Of a stretch of DNA of 64,000 bases, positions 51,957-63,881 are shown piece by piece. Within the stretch, counting starts at the first letter, position 1, and every line of letters starts with the position of its first letter. Source of the DNA: Chondrus crispus (lineage: Eukaryota > Rhodophyta > Florideophyceae > Gigartinales > Gigartinaceae); NCBI RefSeq assembly GCF_000350225.1, contig NW_005178811.1, positions 124,001 to 188,000 of the forward strand, in the 5' to 3' direction. Below the pieces are notes generated by a model that made no database searches, had not been told where the DNA came from, and saw nothing but the letters and a program-made list of their open reading frames with translations. The translations under genes were made by a program, and so were the position numbers.

Positions 51957-54628
51957 GTTTATGGAAATTCTGGGCTGCTGCCAATGATACCAATGGTCAA
52001 ATGCAGGATCCGGGATCGATTCATCTGAAGAATGCGGATTGGGCCTTGATGCCGCGGCAGGTGTGAATTCTGATGTCCCGTTCTCACTTCTTAACGTTTA
52101 AGTTTATGGGAAAGTAAGGTTTTGTGCTATGTCGAGATTGTACACAAGTTAACAAAATGGGTGATCCTGTGGAAGGGGGTCTCATACGGGGAGTGGTTTA
52201 GGTGTAAACAAATAAACTTGGGGACTGTTCGATACAAGACTTGAGGCAATGGGACAGCAAGCAAGACACCAACACGCACGACTGGCGTTCGTTCTTCTGC
52301 CTCATCGACAGCGGCAGCTTGCACGTCTCTATTTGACTCAGAGCATGGGTCATGAATCTTGTCCATCGTCCCTTATCAACAGCTAGGTCACCTTGATGCA
52401 TGAACTAGCTGAAGCACAGAATATTTGTACGTGTCGTTGTGCTCCTAAGCTGACGACCAGTCATTACACAGAATTGAAAAGGATTCCGCTGCACGAATGC
52501 TCCCTGGGACGAGTATAGGCTCAATCCCATTGCCATGGAAGCAATAGCCACCTTATGTTGTAAATGGAGGGGGGCTGAGCTCTGTTCGGTTCAGAAAGGG
52601 TCAATCCTTGATGTAGTAGAGTCAATGAAATTTAACGAATTGACATGGGCTCTTTTTGTGGCAGTAATGACAAATGACCGGGGAGTAACATGCTTCGTTG
52701 AACACATGGAAGTATTTCCGCACAATCTCTCGATATGAGCGCATGGCAAGAGATACTTTTCCCTTGTTTCCTACCCAAGCATGCACCGTGAATCAGGCTA
52801 AAATAGCAGCGCGCCCTTATAGAGCCCTGCGGTGCCACATCAGCTGATTGTAGGCTGTGTGCAAGTTGCCTCACCAAGCTACCCGCTGAAGACGTCCAAA
52901 ACCAGACTTACGAGGCCTTCCTACTCCTCAGGGACTTGCATGGGTTGGAAGTCTATGATGTCTTTAAAATGGATTGCAATGTATTCGCCATAGTGATCGG
53001 CCAGTAGGGAGCGGACGGCAGTATGTACTTTTGAGTCGGCTTGGTAGAAGATGAAGGATGTCTCAACCATCACCTGTGGATATGACGGCGTTCGAAGTTT
53101 CGAGATTGGGCAATAACGGTGATGCATTTTCCCGTGCCGATTCTACTTGTTGTTATGATTACTAGGAATGTGACGGATTTTGGGCTTCTGGAAGGTTAGG
53201 CGCAAAACATATTGTTCGAAAGTGGTGGCCAAGAAGAGGAGCAACGGTCGGAGGGGTTCTGTCTTCTTGTGAGAAGACCTCGGGATGGTTACCTAACCTC
53301 TGGCACGGCTAGAGTGTCTATCACACCGTTACAGTCTTCATGCATGAGGACAAAAGTTATTTTACTTTTTCTAGACAACGCAACGCGCGATTTCACTTTT
53401 GTGTTTTGCAACCAGAGGGCCATCACTACAGATAAAGCACGTGTTTGTCGATTCTAGCGAAAACCAACTCATTGGTGCACATTTTAATGTGCACTTTAAG
53501 GTGTTCAAAAGAAAAAGTCGACTTACAGTACGCATTTTTCATAAAGCTAGTTTTATACTGTACCGGTAGCATAGAAACATGGCCTTCAGTGCTTTCTATT
53601 CGGTTCCAACTCGAGAAAAAATTTGAAACGAGTCAAGCCACCAAAGAAAAAGAAAAACCGTTGACATCAAAGTTGAAATGAAATAAAATTCGAAGATTTG
53701 ATGTTATGATAACGCTTAGTCGGATTGACACTAGGGCTTCCCGGCTGCTGGCGATCAAGCAGAGAATGAAGTGCATACTTTTCAAGCATGAACAGATGAG
53801 CCAAAAAGCGTGTGAAAGCGCATGTTGATCTGACGGACGAGAAAGGAGATGTATCGCATCCGACTAGTGTTGAGCTCTAGTCTGCTGAAGGACTAATGGC
53901 CAAGGATGGGCGACAAGGCCTAGAGCGAAAGGAGAACGAGGATGAAAGGGGAAATAAGGCGGCGGCACATTGATTGCCGACCACACAAAAAGTTTGTTCA
54001 TACAACAAGGCTGAGACACTGCTGTCGAAACAGTCAGGCACTGCCAGCTAAACGTCATCTCTCCCTAAAATGGATTAAATTTTGGCAACTCCAGACCTGC
54101 GCCATGCTCGAGCTCGAGCTCAAGTAGTGCAATCTACGGTCAGAAACTACCAGAATAAATGCGCCGTGTGTTGCTTCGGAATGACTTGTGTAGTGCGAAT
54201 AAAAAAATTTTCACCCACCCATTCGCAACCCAATGCCCTCTGCGAGCGACACGCGTCCTTCACAGCAAGCAAATGCATTCCTCCCGGGTTTGCATGACCA
54301 GCTCCCGCCCCGACTGATATTACCGAAATTTACTTCCGCACCTCATACTCTCCAACCTTGTGAGCCGCTCGTGCACCGAATGGCAGCATGGGTCATACTC
54401 CTTTTTCCATCCGCCACTCAGCGCGCGCCCTCCTTTTCTTGTCCGTTCACCACACACACAACTCACAACTTGTAGAACGAGATTAAAAGCCTTGGCTAGT
54501 TTACCTCCCGCTGTCCGTCAACTCTGGCCTTCCTTGGTTCACCGGTACAGCTTCATCTTTGCTCCATCTTTGCTCTTCTCCGACCGCACGAACCCTCCGT
54601 CTTTCCAAAAACACTCAGTCCTTCCATC
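51957..54628. other. Gene-poor stretch
   Basis: About 2.7 kb without a supported gene. A 68-codon minus frame at 52921-53127 is unremarkable. A perfect palindrome (GTGCACATT, TT, AATGTGCAC) lies at about 53476-53495. From about 54230 the sequence becomes pyrimidine-rich up to the next ATG. Confidence 0.45.
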
Positions 54629-54977
54629 ATGAAGATGCCCAAGTTACCCGTCCTGATTACCACCCGCGATGACGGTCGCAAGGAGTTTATCGGCCTCACC
54701 CCGAAGGAGTGGGTTGTCTCAACTGCCGTCCTATGCGGGCTCTACGCCATTCTCGCTGGCTTCTTTGCAGTTCTTCTAGTTATTGCACAAACCATTCGCA
54801 ACGGGGCAGATTTCGTAAGTCCATCCTATCCGTCTTTCTGTTCTGATCCTTCGTTTCTGAGAGCCGTGCATCTAACCCCATGTAATCGTTGGAATTCATA
54901 TTTTCTTTTCGCAGTACACTATCCCGGGCTCTGACAAGCTGGAAGATGATGATGAGAAAGCAGACTCAGAAGAGTAG
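54629..54977 (+). CDS. Small single-pass membrane protein, two exons
   Basis: Exon 1 is 54629-54814 and exon 2 is 54915-54977, joined across a 100-nt GTAAGT...CGCAG phase-0 intron; 82 residues. The order is a basic N-terminus (MKMPKLPVLITTRDDGRKEF), then PKEWVVSTAVLC, a transmembrane helix of about 25 residues (GLYAILAGFFAVLLVIAQTI), then a short segment and an acidic tail (KLEDDDEKADSEE). The arrangement of a basic, Trp-containing lead-in followed by a Tyr-, Gly- and Phe-bearing helix loosely recalls the cytosolic start and helix of Na,K-ATPase beta subunits, but the large ectodomain is absent. The family is not recognised. Canonical splice sites and a pyrimidine-rich leader support a real gene. 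Confidence 0.65.
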
Positions 54978-55272
54978 CATTTTGCTTCAGATATTACAGT
55001 TTTAGTTAGCTTCATTGACCTTCGATTTTTCGTATGCCAGTCACATCGGAGCGTGCCTTTCTGTTCTACAACACCACTCTCATCCCCACTTTCTTATTGT
55101 GTCTCCCGTCTTCTCAAATGGGGAACGCTCGCCCTAGTCCTTCGTCCTCATGGACATGTTTTGTAAAGTTGATGGCCGATCCTCGGTTCCGTACTACGCC
55201 TTCCGATCCCATCCATACCCGTGCAAACCACACAAGATCAGCGCTTTCCACGGAGTGAGAATACCGTTTCCC
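54978..55272. other. 3' flank before assembly gap
   Basis: No gene recognised. The minus frame through this stretch continues in phase with kinesin-5 only because N residues fill the gap; its sequence does not look like a kinesin tail. Confidence 0.5.
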
Positions 55273-55893
55273 NNNNNNNNNNNNNNNNNNNNNNNNNNNN
55301 NNNNNNNNNNNNNNNNNNNNNNNNNNNNNNNNNNNNNNNNNNNNNNNNNNNNNNNNNNNNNNNNNNNNNNNNNNNNNNNNNNNNNNNNNNNNNNNNNNNN
55401 NNNNNNNNNNNNNNNNNNNNNNNNNNNNNNNNNNNNNNNNNNNNNNNNNNNNNNNNNNNNNNNNNNNNNNNNNNNNNNNNNNNNNNNNNNNNNNNNNNNN
55501 NNNNNNNNNNNNNNNNNNNNNNNNNNNNNNNNNNNNNNNNNNNNNNNNNNNNNNNNNNNNNNNNNNNNNNNNNNNNNNNNNNNNNNNNNNNNNNNNNNNN
55601 NNNNNNNNNNNNNNNNNNNNNNNNNNNNNNNNNNNNNNNNNNNNNNNNNNNNNNNNNNNNNNNNNNNNNNNNNNNNNNNNNNNNNNNNNNNNNNNNNNNN
55701 NNNNNNNNNNNNNNNNNNNNNNNNNNNNNNNNNNNNNNNNNNNNNNNNNNNNNNNNNNNNNNNNNNNNNNNNNNNNNNNNNNNNNNNNNNNNNNNNNNNN
55801 NNNNNNNNNNNNNNNNNNNNNNNNNNNNNNNNNNNNNNNNNNNNNNNNNNNNNNNNNNNNNNNNNNNNNNNNNNNNNNNNNNNNNNNNNNNNN
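55273..55893. other. Assembly gap (621 N) cutting kinesin-5
   Basis: 621 N, a non-default size, so probably an estimated length. The 3' end of the kinesin-5 gene lies in or beyond it. Confidence 0.95.
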
Positions 55894-58800
55894 CGTGTTC
55901 TTCTGTTGGTGGTATCGTTCAGTACTGGCGCGCTCTCCACTTCCTCCTTCTCAACGATCGTCTTCAAAGCCACTCTATTTGCCTTGCCGATAGGCTCGGC
56001 AGAGGCCGATCGATTGATGCTCGCCCCTGATGTTGACCGTAAGAGACTAGCAGTAGATCTCGATCGCGTCATCTTCGTTTGCTTTTTCTCCTGACTCTCA
56101 TCAACCTCGGCAGAGGAAGGGTTGGCTGTTTCCTGCTCATCTCTATCCTCTACAATCTCTTCTGGGAAAACCTGCTTACTGAAGTCCACACTTTCTGCAC
56201 TCGTAGATGAATCATTGCTGGATAGTTCTCCCACGTTAGTAGTCTCATTTTGCTGAACAACGTGTCCGAAGTCTTCAATCGGAACGGCAGGCGAATCATT
56301 ACTACGGCGCAGCTCGGAGATTAACTCCTCGTGATTGCGTGTGCGTGCTAGCGTTTCCTTGACGGGCCATTGTCGCACAATTGGAGTCTCGTCGTGTTTA
56401 GTGTCACACGAAATCGCATGGGACTTGACTGGATCGCCAACAGTTTTCGTCAAACCATCCTTGCCGTCGGTCACAAACACGGCAAGTTGTTCACGACCGG
56501 CCTTGACTTTGCGGCACGTTTCACTGTGCGCTTCGGACGTCAAGTCGGAGAGTGTTGTTCCTATGTGGCTGATATATCTATTCTGCTCACTCAGAATGTT
56601 GCTGCGTTCCTGTGTGTCACGCTCGCGCTTCTGGTCTGCCTCCTTCACGAAATTTGTTCGCTGTTGAGCCATGCCATCTAAGCTTTCGACAGCGATGATT
56701 TGCGCTGCATCCGTCTCCTTTGTCAGAGTATGCAGCAACGACTGCACGTTTGAGGCCGAGTTCGAGGCCGTAGTGCATGTAGTTGCGAGTGAGGCACTCT
56801 TGTCCTGCACGGTCGACTTGAGTTCGTCAGCACCCTCGCTGCACTTTGAGAAAAACCCGTCACATTTCGTTTTCGTTGTTTCTGATGCTCTAACAATTGC
56901 TTCTTTGAGCTCGTTAGATACGAGTTCGGCGTCCTCAATTTTTGAGGCCACCATAGCCGAAGCCATTCTTCGACTCTCCGCGCTTTCCCGCTCAAATTCG
57001 TTCATGACTGCAGTCACCTGAGCAACTAAGTTAGATCGTGTCCTCTTGACAAATTCCGCTTGCTTTTCCGCCTGCTCTTCACCAACAATTTTCAGAGCCC
57101 CAAAGAGTTCAGCTTGCCGCTTTACTTGCCATGAGACATTGGAGTTCAGGTCTGCAATCGTTTCCAAAATATCCGTAGATAGAAGTTCTCTATGCGATTC
57201 CTCCATCGCCGAATGGGACCCGATGGCAGATTGCACCTCTCCCATGATTTCGCGGGTGTTGTCCAGCATTGATTTGATAGTAGCACTGGAGTCGGAAACA
57301 TTCCGGGAGGTCTCTGCCACTCTTGCCTTGTGTTGACTGAGCGCCTTTCGCAAGGAATCAAATACCTCTTCATCCTTACTGTGAAACTTTGTAGAAAGCT
57401 CTCGGTCGGCATCTTCATGCACCTTCTCGATTTTGGAAAAGCGAGTAGAAAATTCTTCCAGTTGCAAGTTCATGGACCCAAGCGAGTTGTTCAATTTTTC
57501 CAGTAGAACCTTTGAATCTGTCTCTGAGTCCTGAAGGAGAGAGACATGCGTTTCTTCGTGAGCCTGCAGAGAATCAGATATTTCAGCAACTCCTCTCGCG
57601 ACGGTGTTCTGCAAAGTAAGAAGATTCTCGAAATTCTCTTTCTCGAGCTCCTGCTTCGCATTTACCCTCGTGTGAAGGGCCCGGATGTCTCCCACACATA
57701 AATCAAGTGTACCTTGCAATTCAATGCCTTTCTGATGGAGCTCAACTTCGGTTCCAACATGCTTTCGCACAAGGTGGGCATTCTCCGCCTTTTGTTGACG
57801 GACGACTTCGAGCGTGTTTTGGGTAGATGATAGTTCTCCCTTCACCGCTTCTAATTCCTGCTTCGTCAGTGACAGCTGCTTCTGATCTCTTGCGAGAGCA
57901 TCTTGCGTCCGGTCAAGCTTTTCCTTCAAATTAGCTGCCTTCTTCTCAAAGTCTTCATTTCGTGTCTCAAGTTGGGAAATGGTGTCTTTCTGTTGATTAG
58001 CAATTGCTTGCAAACGCTGAAATTCGTCGGCTGGGAGATATACACCATTCTTCGTGCGGTTGGCATCAAGCTCTCTCTTGAGCTTCTGAATTTCTTCAGT
58101 GTACTCTTTCAGGAGAACATGCTTTGCGATCATCTGGTTAACTGTTGGCCTATTCTTAATACTCTTGGCTCGGTATGCGTAGTCTAGTGTGGAGGCAGTT
58201 TCCTCGGCACTACTGGAACCAGGGGTTACGGTTGCAATAACACAGGTCTTGTTTCGCCCTCCTAGCGATTCTTGCAGAAGCCTGGTAAGCTTTGAGTCTC
58301 TGTATGGAACATGTGGGTGCCGGTCAACAAGAGCGGTGATAACACGGCCTAGAGTCAAAAGACTTTGATTGATGTTTCCCGCTTCCCTCGCACGTCCTTT
58401 GACAGCGCCACTCCTGCCAACGTTTTCAGAACCTGCTAGATCAACAAGATTGAGCTTACCAACCTTGAGGAGATCGGCTCCTTCTGGAGTGGACTCTTTG
58501 ATGTGAATAGTAATGGAGAATACTGAATGGGATCGAGATGAATACTTGTTCATCAGGGTCTCCGCAGTCCGACGCTTTACAGCCGACTTGTCCAAGACAG
58601 CAAAAATTTCCTCTTCGCTTCGTACGACGATGTCCTCGAGACCTTGAACAAAAGTTCCCTTCTGCGGGTCCTCATACATACGGAGAGTATCATTGACGAC
58701 ATCCGCAGGACCAAGAAGGTCTGAGAGCTGCTCGTTGTAGAGTTCGAGGTGACTGACACGAACCGAATGCTCATCCGTGATGCTTCGTAAATGGTCAAAC

Positions 58801-59273
58801 ACTTGTTTGACAGCGCGCGGAATAATGCCAGCATTTTCAGCAAGTCTGCGCTCCTCAAATCCAACCATATCAGCCCCTCTCCTACCTTCCATGGTATGCG
58901 TCTTCCCGGTGCCCGTCTGGCCATATGCAAAGACTGTGCAATTGTAGCCCTGCAACACCTCATCGACGATAGGCTCGACAATACCCTCATACACATCTGC
59001 TTGGGAGGCGTCGGGACCAAAGACATGGTCGTATGTATACATCTTCTTTGGATTGGCTGCTGCGGAGCCGCCTTTCCGGACGGCATTTGGCGCAGAGCAA
59101 ATTACTTCTCGTCGCTCCTCAGCGCAAGTGAGGACGGTCCGTTCGCCGGAGCTGCGCTCGCGGGAGTTTAGGGGACGACATCGCACGGCGACTTGTACGT
59201 TGACGGAGCGCGGCGGGGATACCCCACGTTGACCATGGCGAACGTAGCCGCCAGGTGAGAGTGTTGATGCCAT
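55894..59273 (-). CDS. Kinesin-5 (BimC/Eg5) motor, 3' end in gap
   Basis: About 1126 residues are visible from the ATG at 59271-59273 (MASTLSPGGYVRHG); a frame three codons longer starts with TTG. The motor occupies about 25-370: VNVQVAVRCRPLNSRE, P-loop AYGQTGTGKTHTMEG, switch I NKYSSRSHSVFSI, switch II VDLAGSENVGRSGA and RDSKLTRLLQESLGG. The N-terminal VNVQVAVRCRP lead and GAVKGRAREAGNINQSLLTL are typical of kinesin-5. A long coiled coil follows (about 385-900), then a Ser-rich tail. A BimC box with its Cdk threonine is not obvious; SKSHAI/CDTKHDETPIVRQWPV (about 1000) has a TP site that could be examined. Kinesin-5 cross-links and slides spindle microtubules. The C-terminal end is missing. 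Confidence 0.93.
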
Positions 59274-61448
59274 GTCGCTCAAGCGTGTGTGAAAAGGAAA
59301 GGGTGGCGGTAGGGCGGAGGGGGAAGTGTGAAGATGTCTGATTGAGAGTCAGAAGTATTTGCGGAATGAAACCCGATAAAGAAAATGTTGCAAGGCTCAG
59401 GATCAGAACGACCAGTATTGAGCCTTGGAAAAAGCAAAGGGTAGGCAATTCATGTGAATTTGTGAAGAGACTGGTTGATACACTGAGAAGAGTCGCAGCA
59501 GCTTCGGAGAGAAGATGGCCGTTTCGTTTCAGCTCCAGTAGTCTGCCTCGGTTTCTGGGACTATTCTCGTAGTACCCTTCGACGCTATGTTCGAAATGCG
59601 CTCAGCTGTCACATCATTTTGGCGCGACTTTTCAAATATTTGAAGCGAGCTTTTTTGGCGGGTTCAACTGCAATTTTTCGATAACTTTTATGAAATATCC
59701 CCTTGGTAGTAGGAGGTGCGCATTGTACATGCCCGTTGTGATCAAACCGCGCCACCCCGCTTCGCCTTGATGCGTCGGCCGCTCTATACTTGTCCACATG
59801 AACGGACACAAAACTGCTCCGCACTTCTCCAAAGACACTCCCGCTTGTTTCGGCTGAAGAGCCGCGTACAGGATCGCTAAAATTGTTACGTTTCATTCGG
59901 CAGGTAGGGTCGCACTGGCACGAAAGGGCCATCTGCTTGCTGTTGCCCTCGTTCAGCAACGATTTCGATGGGCTCTGATATCTTGTTCGAAGATGCTTGC
60001 GCACGGCCACTCTAGTTAAAGATATACTAAGGTCTAGAGTACGTATGAGAGCTAGGCAACGTGCACGACGTAGTTTTTGGTACTGTCGTTACAATGCACG
60101 GGACGCACATTATGATGCCGGCTCTTGAGATCAAGAGTTCCATCCTCCTCCACAGTCATGAACCGCGCGAATGTGTAAGGTGCTTTACTGCTCTGCTGCA
60201 CAGTATAACTAAAGAGATGGAGGAACTTCCTTCGAGGAACCCCACCCAGTGTAGTACATGTCTGGTACACCGGGTGCACTAGACAGCAGATATATCTTCC
60301 GCATCGGACATAAACCCTACGAGTTGGCCCCTCGAGCTTCAACCCTTTTGTGTCTTTTAAGGATAGTGGGTGCAACGGGACAGGCGACATCCGGCAGTTG
60401 CAAAAGCATAATGGTAACAGTCAAGCCTAATGACTGTCGCTACCTTTTCTATGTCATACATATCAACTCAAGAGTGACATTTAGAAGAGTTGCTCGTGAC
60501 CACAAGAACGGTGTACAGTGTCTCTTGTATCGCCTTTGTGCTCTAGGAAAGGCAGGCCAGCCGCATCGGGAAATGGGTCTATTTCCACCGAGCGATAGCA
60601 TAGTGCGATGGTGTCAACAATAACAAGCAATGCCCTCGCACCCAGCGAAAGCGCTTCCACTGGGGGCATCTCCCTAGAGCCTTTGCATAGGTCGTTTCAG
60701 AAACGGCCGCAATGCTGCGTAATTAATAGTATTCGACTATAGAGGCGTACAGAACTAAGCTGGTTGTTAAGATATTGCCAGATGAGTTTTGAATTTACTA
60801 GAGATCGAATTTGATTTGTGGTTTTCTTGGTGGCCCTTGTGCAGTGAAGGATACTGGACAACATATGCACAAGACATTTTTTGGGTAATGTTCACCGACA
60901 GCCTACTCTTGTACTTAAGTTCCTTAATAACCTTCATAGCTAAGGGCGACCGCGTCTTTCCTGTTCAGGACAGACAAATATATGGGTGTTCTTGGGTGTG
61001 AATATGAAATGAAATACGAGTGACGCATGTTGCTGAAAGCCACCGATAAACGCCTATAGCCACTTTATGAAAAATAGTCAGCGAACTAGTTTAGTTTATC
61101 GATGTGTTAAAGCGTTTTACCTTATGAGTCTGCTTCTCCATTTTTGGCACTCGCCGCTAAAGCGCTGCGCGCTACTGTGAAAGGCAGAGGACTTGTGCGA
61201 TAGCGCCGCACTCTTGTTACTGAGAGAGGTATTCATTTTAGCATCCAAATGAAAGCGTTCTCGTGTATGCAAATTAAAGACCCAGCCGCACGCAAAGTAT
61301 GAGGCACTCTCATCGTGATGCAACTGGGCTGTGGGTCGCAGTTGCTCTTCTTGAAGGCATCAGGATGGATTTCGACCATGGAGTTACATACTGTGGTTCT
61401 CTTCCGTTGCGAGTTATATATTTACGTCGGTCATCTACATTCTCTACG
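59274..61448. other. Intergenic region between kinesin-5 and PLAA
   Basis: About 2.2 kb. No gene is supported. A minus-strand frame at 59609-60010 lacks a clear start and known domain. No tRNA or strong repeat was recognised. Confidence 0.4.
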
Positions 61449-63881
61449 CTAGCTGGCGATGAGAGTAGCGATTTCCGTTGCGACCTGTTGGAGCCTCGCA
61501 GAAAGTGGGGCAGCTTCAGCTGCTGCTGCTGCTGCCCCAAGCTCAACGCCCTTCAACGCCGATTGTTCATCACTGCACAACAGTGTTCCCATGGCAATCA
61601 TTAACCTATACAGAACTTCTTCATCCTTTTCGCCAGCCGTGATCAGATTGGCAGTTGTTCGTATCACTAAAGCCTTATCGCCTGGGCTCGCTTTCCCTTC
61701 ATGTAAGCTCACCGCGTAGTTAATCATCAGCGATCCAACTGTTTCTCGAGCACGTCGATTGCTGCTCTTCGCAGCAGACGCCACCGCGTTTATGATTGTC
61801 TCCTGCTCGGACAGAACTTTCGTTCCTGACACTCGGTTTCCGAACATGTTACACAAAAATCTGCACCCCATGATGTAGACAGGAGCGGAGGCTTCATCAG
61901 CGGAGAGATGCCTCAAGATATCGGCGAGCACTTCGCCATTTCTGGAACCAAAAAAGTACGCGCACCCAGTGGGCAAAGATATAACCAATCGGGCCACGTC
62001 AAGCACTGGGAACGCATGGCTTGTCGGCCATTTAAGCAGCTTTTCGACGATGGCGCAGTCCTCATTATCCAGTATCGAAACTGCACCCCCTCTGGTCTTC
62101 AACTTCGGCATTAGGGAAGCACCAAAAACAGTTGCTTCTTCCTGGCTCAACGCCAAGTCTGAGCCATTCTTTGCAAATTCAGTATTGACGTCGCTCACCT
62201 TGGCCTGAATTCTTTCGATTTGGTCCGTGCTCTTGTAAAGAACGATCCCATTCGAGTGAGGGATGAGTTTTCGTGGTGGTGGCAGTTTCCCTGGTGGAAC
62301 ACCAGAGCCCCCTGGAACATATCGGGATCCCCCTGTTAACGGGTCTCCCCGATTTGAGCTGGCCGTGGCACCGCCTCCTGGAACATATCGAGACCCCCCA
62401 GTGAGAGGATCCCCTCGACTTGTAGATGCGCCTGCTGAGCCACCTGGCACGTACCTAGACCCACCCGTTAATGGATCCGATGCCTGCACGGCTGTTGATC
62501 GAAGGGCGTCTGCGGGAACCTGCTGTTCAATGAACTGAGCGATTTGATCGATAAACTCCTGACTGAGTTCGTTCTCATCGATAAACCGCTGCGCTGCAGC
62601 GTACGGGTTTTCGCCGCGATTGAACCCGAGCTTTTCTTTTTTCCCGCCTTCGCCGACTTCGACTTCAAATGTAAAATCATAGGACTTTCCGTTCACAGTG
62701 CCCGAACTTGCAGGACCAGCGGGGTTATCAACAACTTGTCCAACTTTTGTCCATTTGCTTTCAGCGGCAGACCACATGTACACGTCTGCAGTACCTGCTG
62801 CAGTCTTTACTATCTTATTCTCGCCGTCCTTCTTACCTGGCGTTGAAAGGGCTTTCTCTACCTCTGGGAGTTTGCTAACATCCACGCCACCAATCACCCT
62901 GGTGTTCACCTGTCTTTCTGAGATGGCCTTTTCAAAAGTGGAGAGCACATCCGCATCGGCAACTGCATCGGGATCTCGAGTGAATACTCTCGCAACGCCA
63001 TCACTACATGCCGTGACTAAGTCGCCTCCTGGACACAGGCAAGCACTCCAAACAGTCCCTGGATGCATCAGCGTTTGTATACATGCGGGCGGTGTCATGG
63101 CTGTAAGATCTGCTTCAACGACCCTGACGGCATTGTCTTCGCCGCCCGTCACAAATGTCCACTTGCCCGCATCTTCCTCGCGGGCGTCGATCGAATAAAT
63201 GTAGCTGCCATCATGCAGATCGGATATTCGATGACCGACTGAATACACTGCACCGTCGCTGCTCCAATACACCATTGCCGAGTCGTTTGCTACGGTGACA
63301 AAGCCACCATTCGGACCAGCAACTACGCCTCGCACCACATCAGTATGAGACGCCGGAAGCTGCATCCCCTGCGATCCGTCACGATTCCACAGACGCACCG
63401 TTTTGTCCGCAGCGACAGTGACCAGGCGTCCATCCGGCAAGCCGGCAACGCCCCAAACCGCTGCTTCGTGTCCCTTCAAAACGGTGAGACATGTACCCGA
63501 TATCAAATCCCAAACCCTCGCCGTCTTATCCCAGGACGCTGAGATAACCTTCTTTTCAGACTGCGGTCCAGGAAGGACGGCGACTGCGCAGACCGGACCC
63601 TCGTGACCTCTCAGCACGGTGGTACATTCGCCGCTCTTGACATCCCAAACGCGCAGCGTGTTGTCGCTGGATGCAGTGATGAGCCTCTCGGCATCTGCAA
63701 AGGCGACCGCATTGACAAAATGATCGTGCCCACGCAGAAGCTTGACTGGCTCTAGACCATCCTTGTCCCAGAGCGCCACTGTCTTGTCGCGGCTTGCGGT
63801 TGCAATTTGGCCAGTGGGTGATGATGCAACGCCTCGCACATCAGTGGTGTGTGCACGGAGTTCAGCCCGGAGCTTGAACAT
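61449..63881 (-). CDS. PLAA: PLAA/Doa1/Ufd3 ubiquitin-binding Cdc48 cofactor
   Basis: The product has 810 residues from the ATG at 63879-63881 (MFKLRAELRAHTTDVRGVA); the ATG 16 codons upstream is weaker. The order matches the family. A seven-bladed WD40 propeller (about 1-300; e.g. GHDHFVNAVAFADAERLITA and SASWDKTARVWDL) is first. The PFU ubiquitin-binding domain follows (about 395-470; SYDFTFEVEVGEGGKKEKLG). Next come three copies of a 22-residue DPLTGGSRYVPGG repeat (about 488-545). A C-terminal PUL armadillo-like domain (about 560-810) that binds Cdc48/p97 completes it. The protein helps p97 handle ubiquitinated cargo in proteasomal, mitochondrial and lysosomal pathways. No intron is seen. 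Confidence 0.95.
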   Translation of the reverse strand: MFKLRAELRAHTTDVRGVASSPTGQIATASRDKTVALWDKDGLEPVKLLRGHDHFVNAVAFADAERLITASSDNTLRVWDVKSGECTTVLRGHEGPVCAVAVLPGPQSEKKVISASWDKTARVWDLISGTCLTVLKGHEAAVWGVAGLPDGRLVTVAADKTVRLWNRDGSQGMQLPASHTDVVRGVVAGPNGGFVTVANDSAMVYWSSDGAVYSVGHRISDLHDGSYIYSIDAREEDAGKWTFVTGGEDNAVRVVEADLTAMTPPACIQTLMHPGTVWSACLCPGGDLVTACSDGVARVFTRDPDAVADADVLSTFEKAISERQVNTRVIGGVDVSKLPEVEKALSTPGKKDGENKIVKTAAGTADVYMWSAAESKWTKVGQVVDNPAGPASSGTVNGKSYDFTFEVEVGEGGKKEKLGFNRGENPYAAAQRFIDENELSQEFIDQIAQFIEQQVPADALRSTAVQASDPLTGGSRYVPGGSAGASTSRGDPLTGGSRYVPGGGATASSNRGDPLTGGSRYVPGGSGVPPGKLPPPRKLIPHSNGIVLYKSTDQIERIQAKVSDVNTEFAKNGSDLALSQEEATVFGASLMPKLKTRGGAVSILDNEDCAIVEKLLKWPTSHAFPVLDVARLVISLPTGCAYFFGSRNGEVLADILRHLSADEASAPVYIMGCRFLCNMFGNRVSGTKVLSEQETIINAVASAAKSSNRRARETVGSLMINYAVSLHEGKASPGDKALVIRTTANLITAGEKDEEVLYRLMIAMGTLLCSDEQSALKGVELGAAAAAAEAAPLSARLQQVATEIATLIAS

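Noticed and set aside
56880..56900. GATGCTCTAA inside kinesin-5 as a Harbinger end
   Set aside because: It lies within a conserved coding frame and has no partner repeat; the same applies to 43389-43400 in the transposase.
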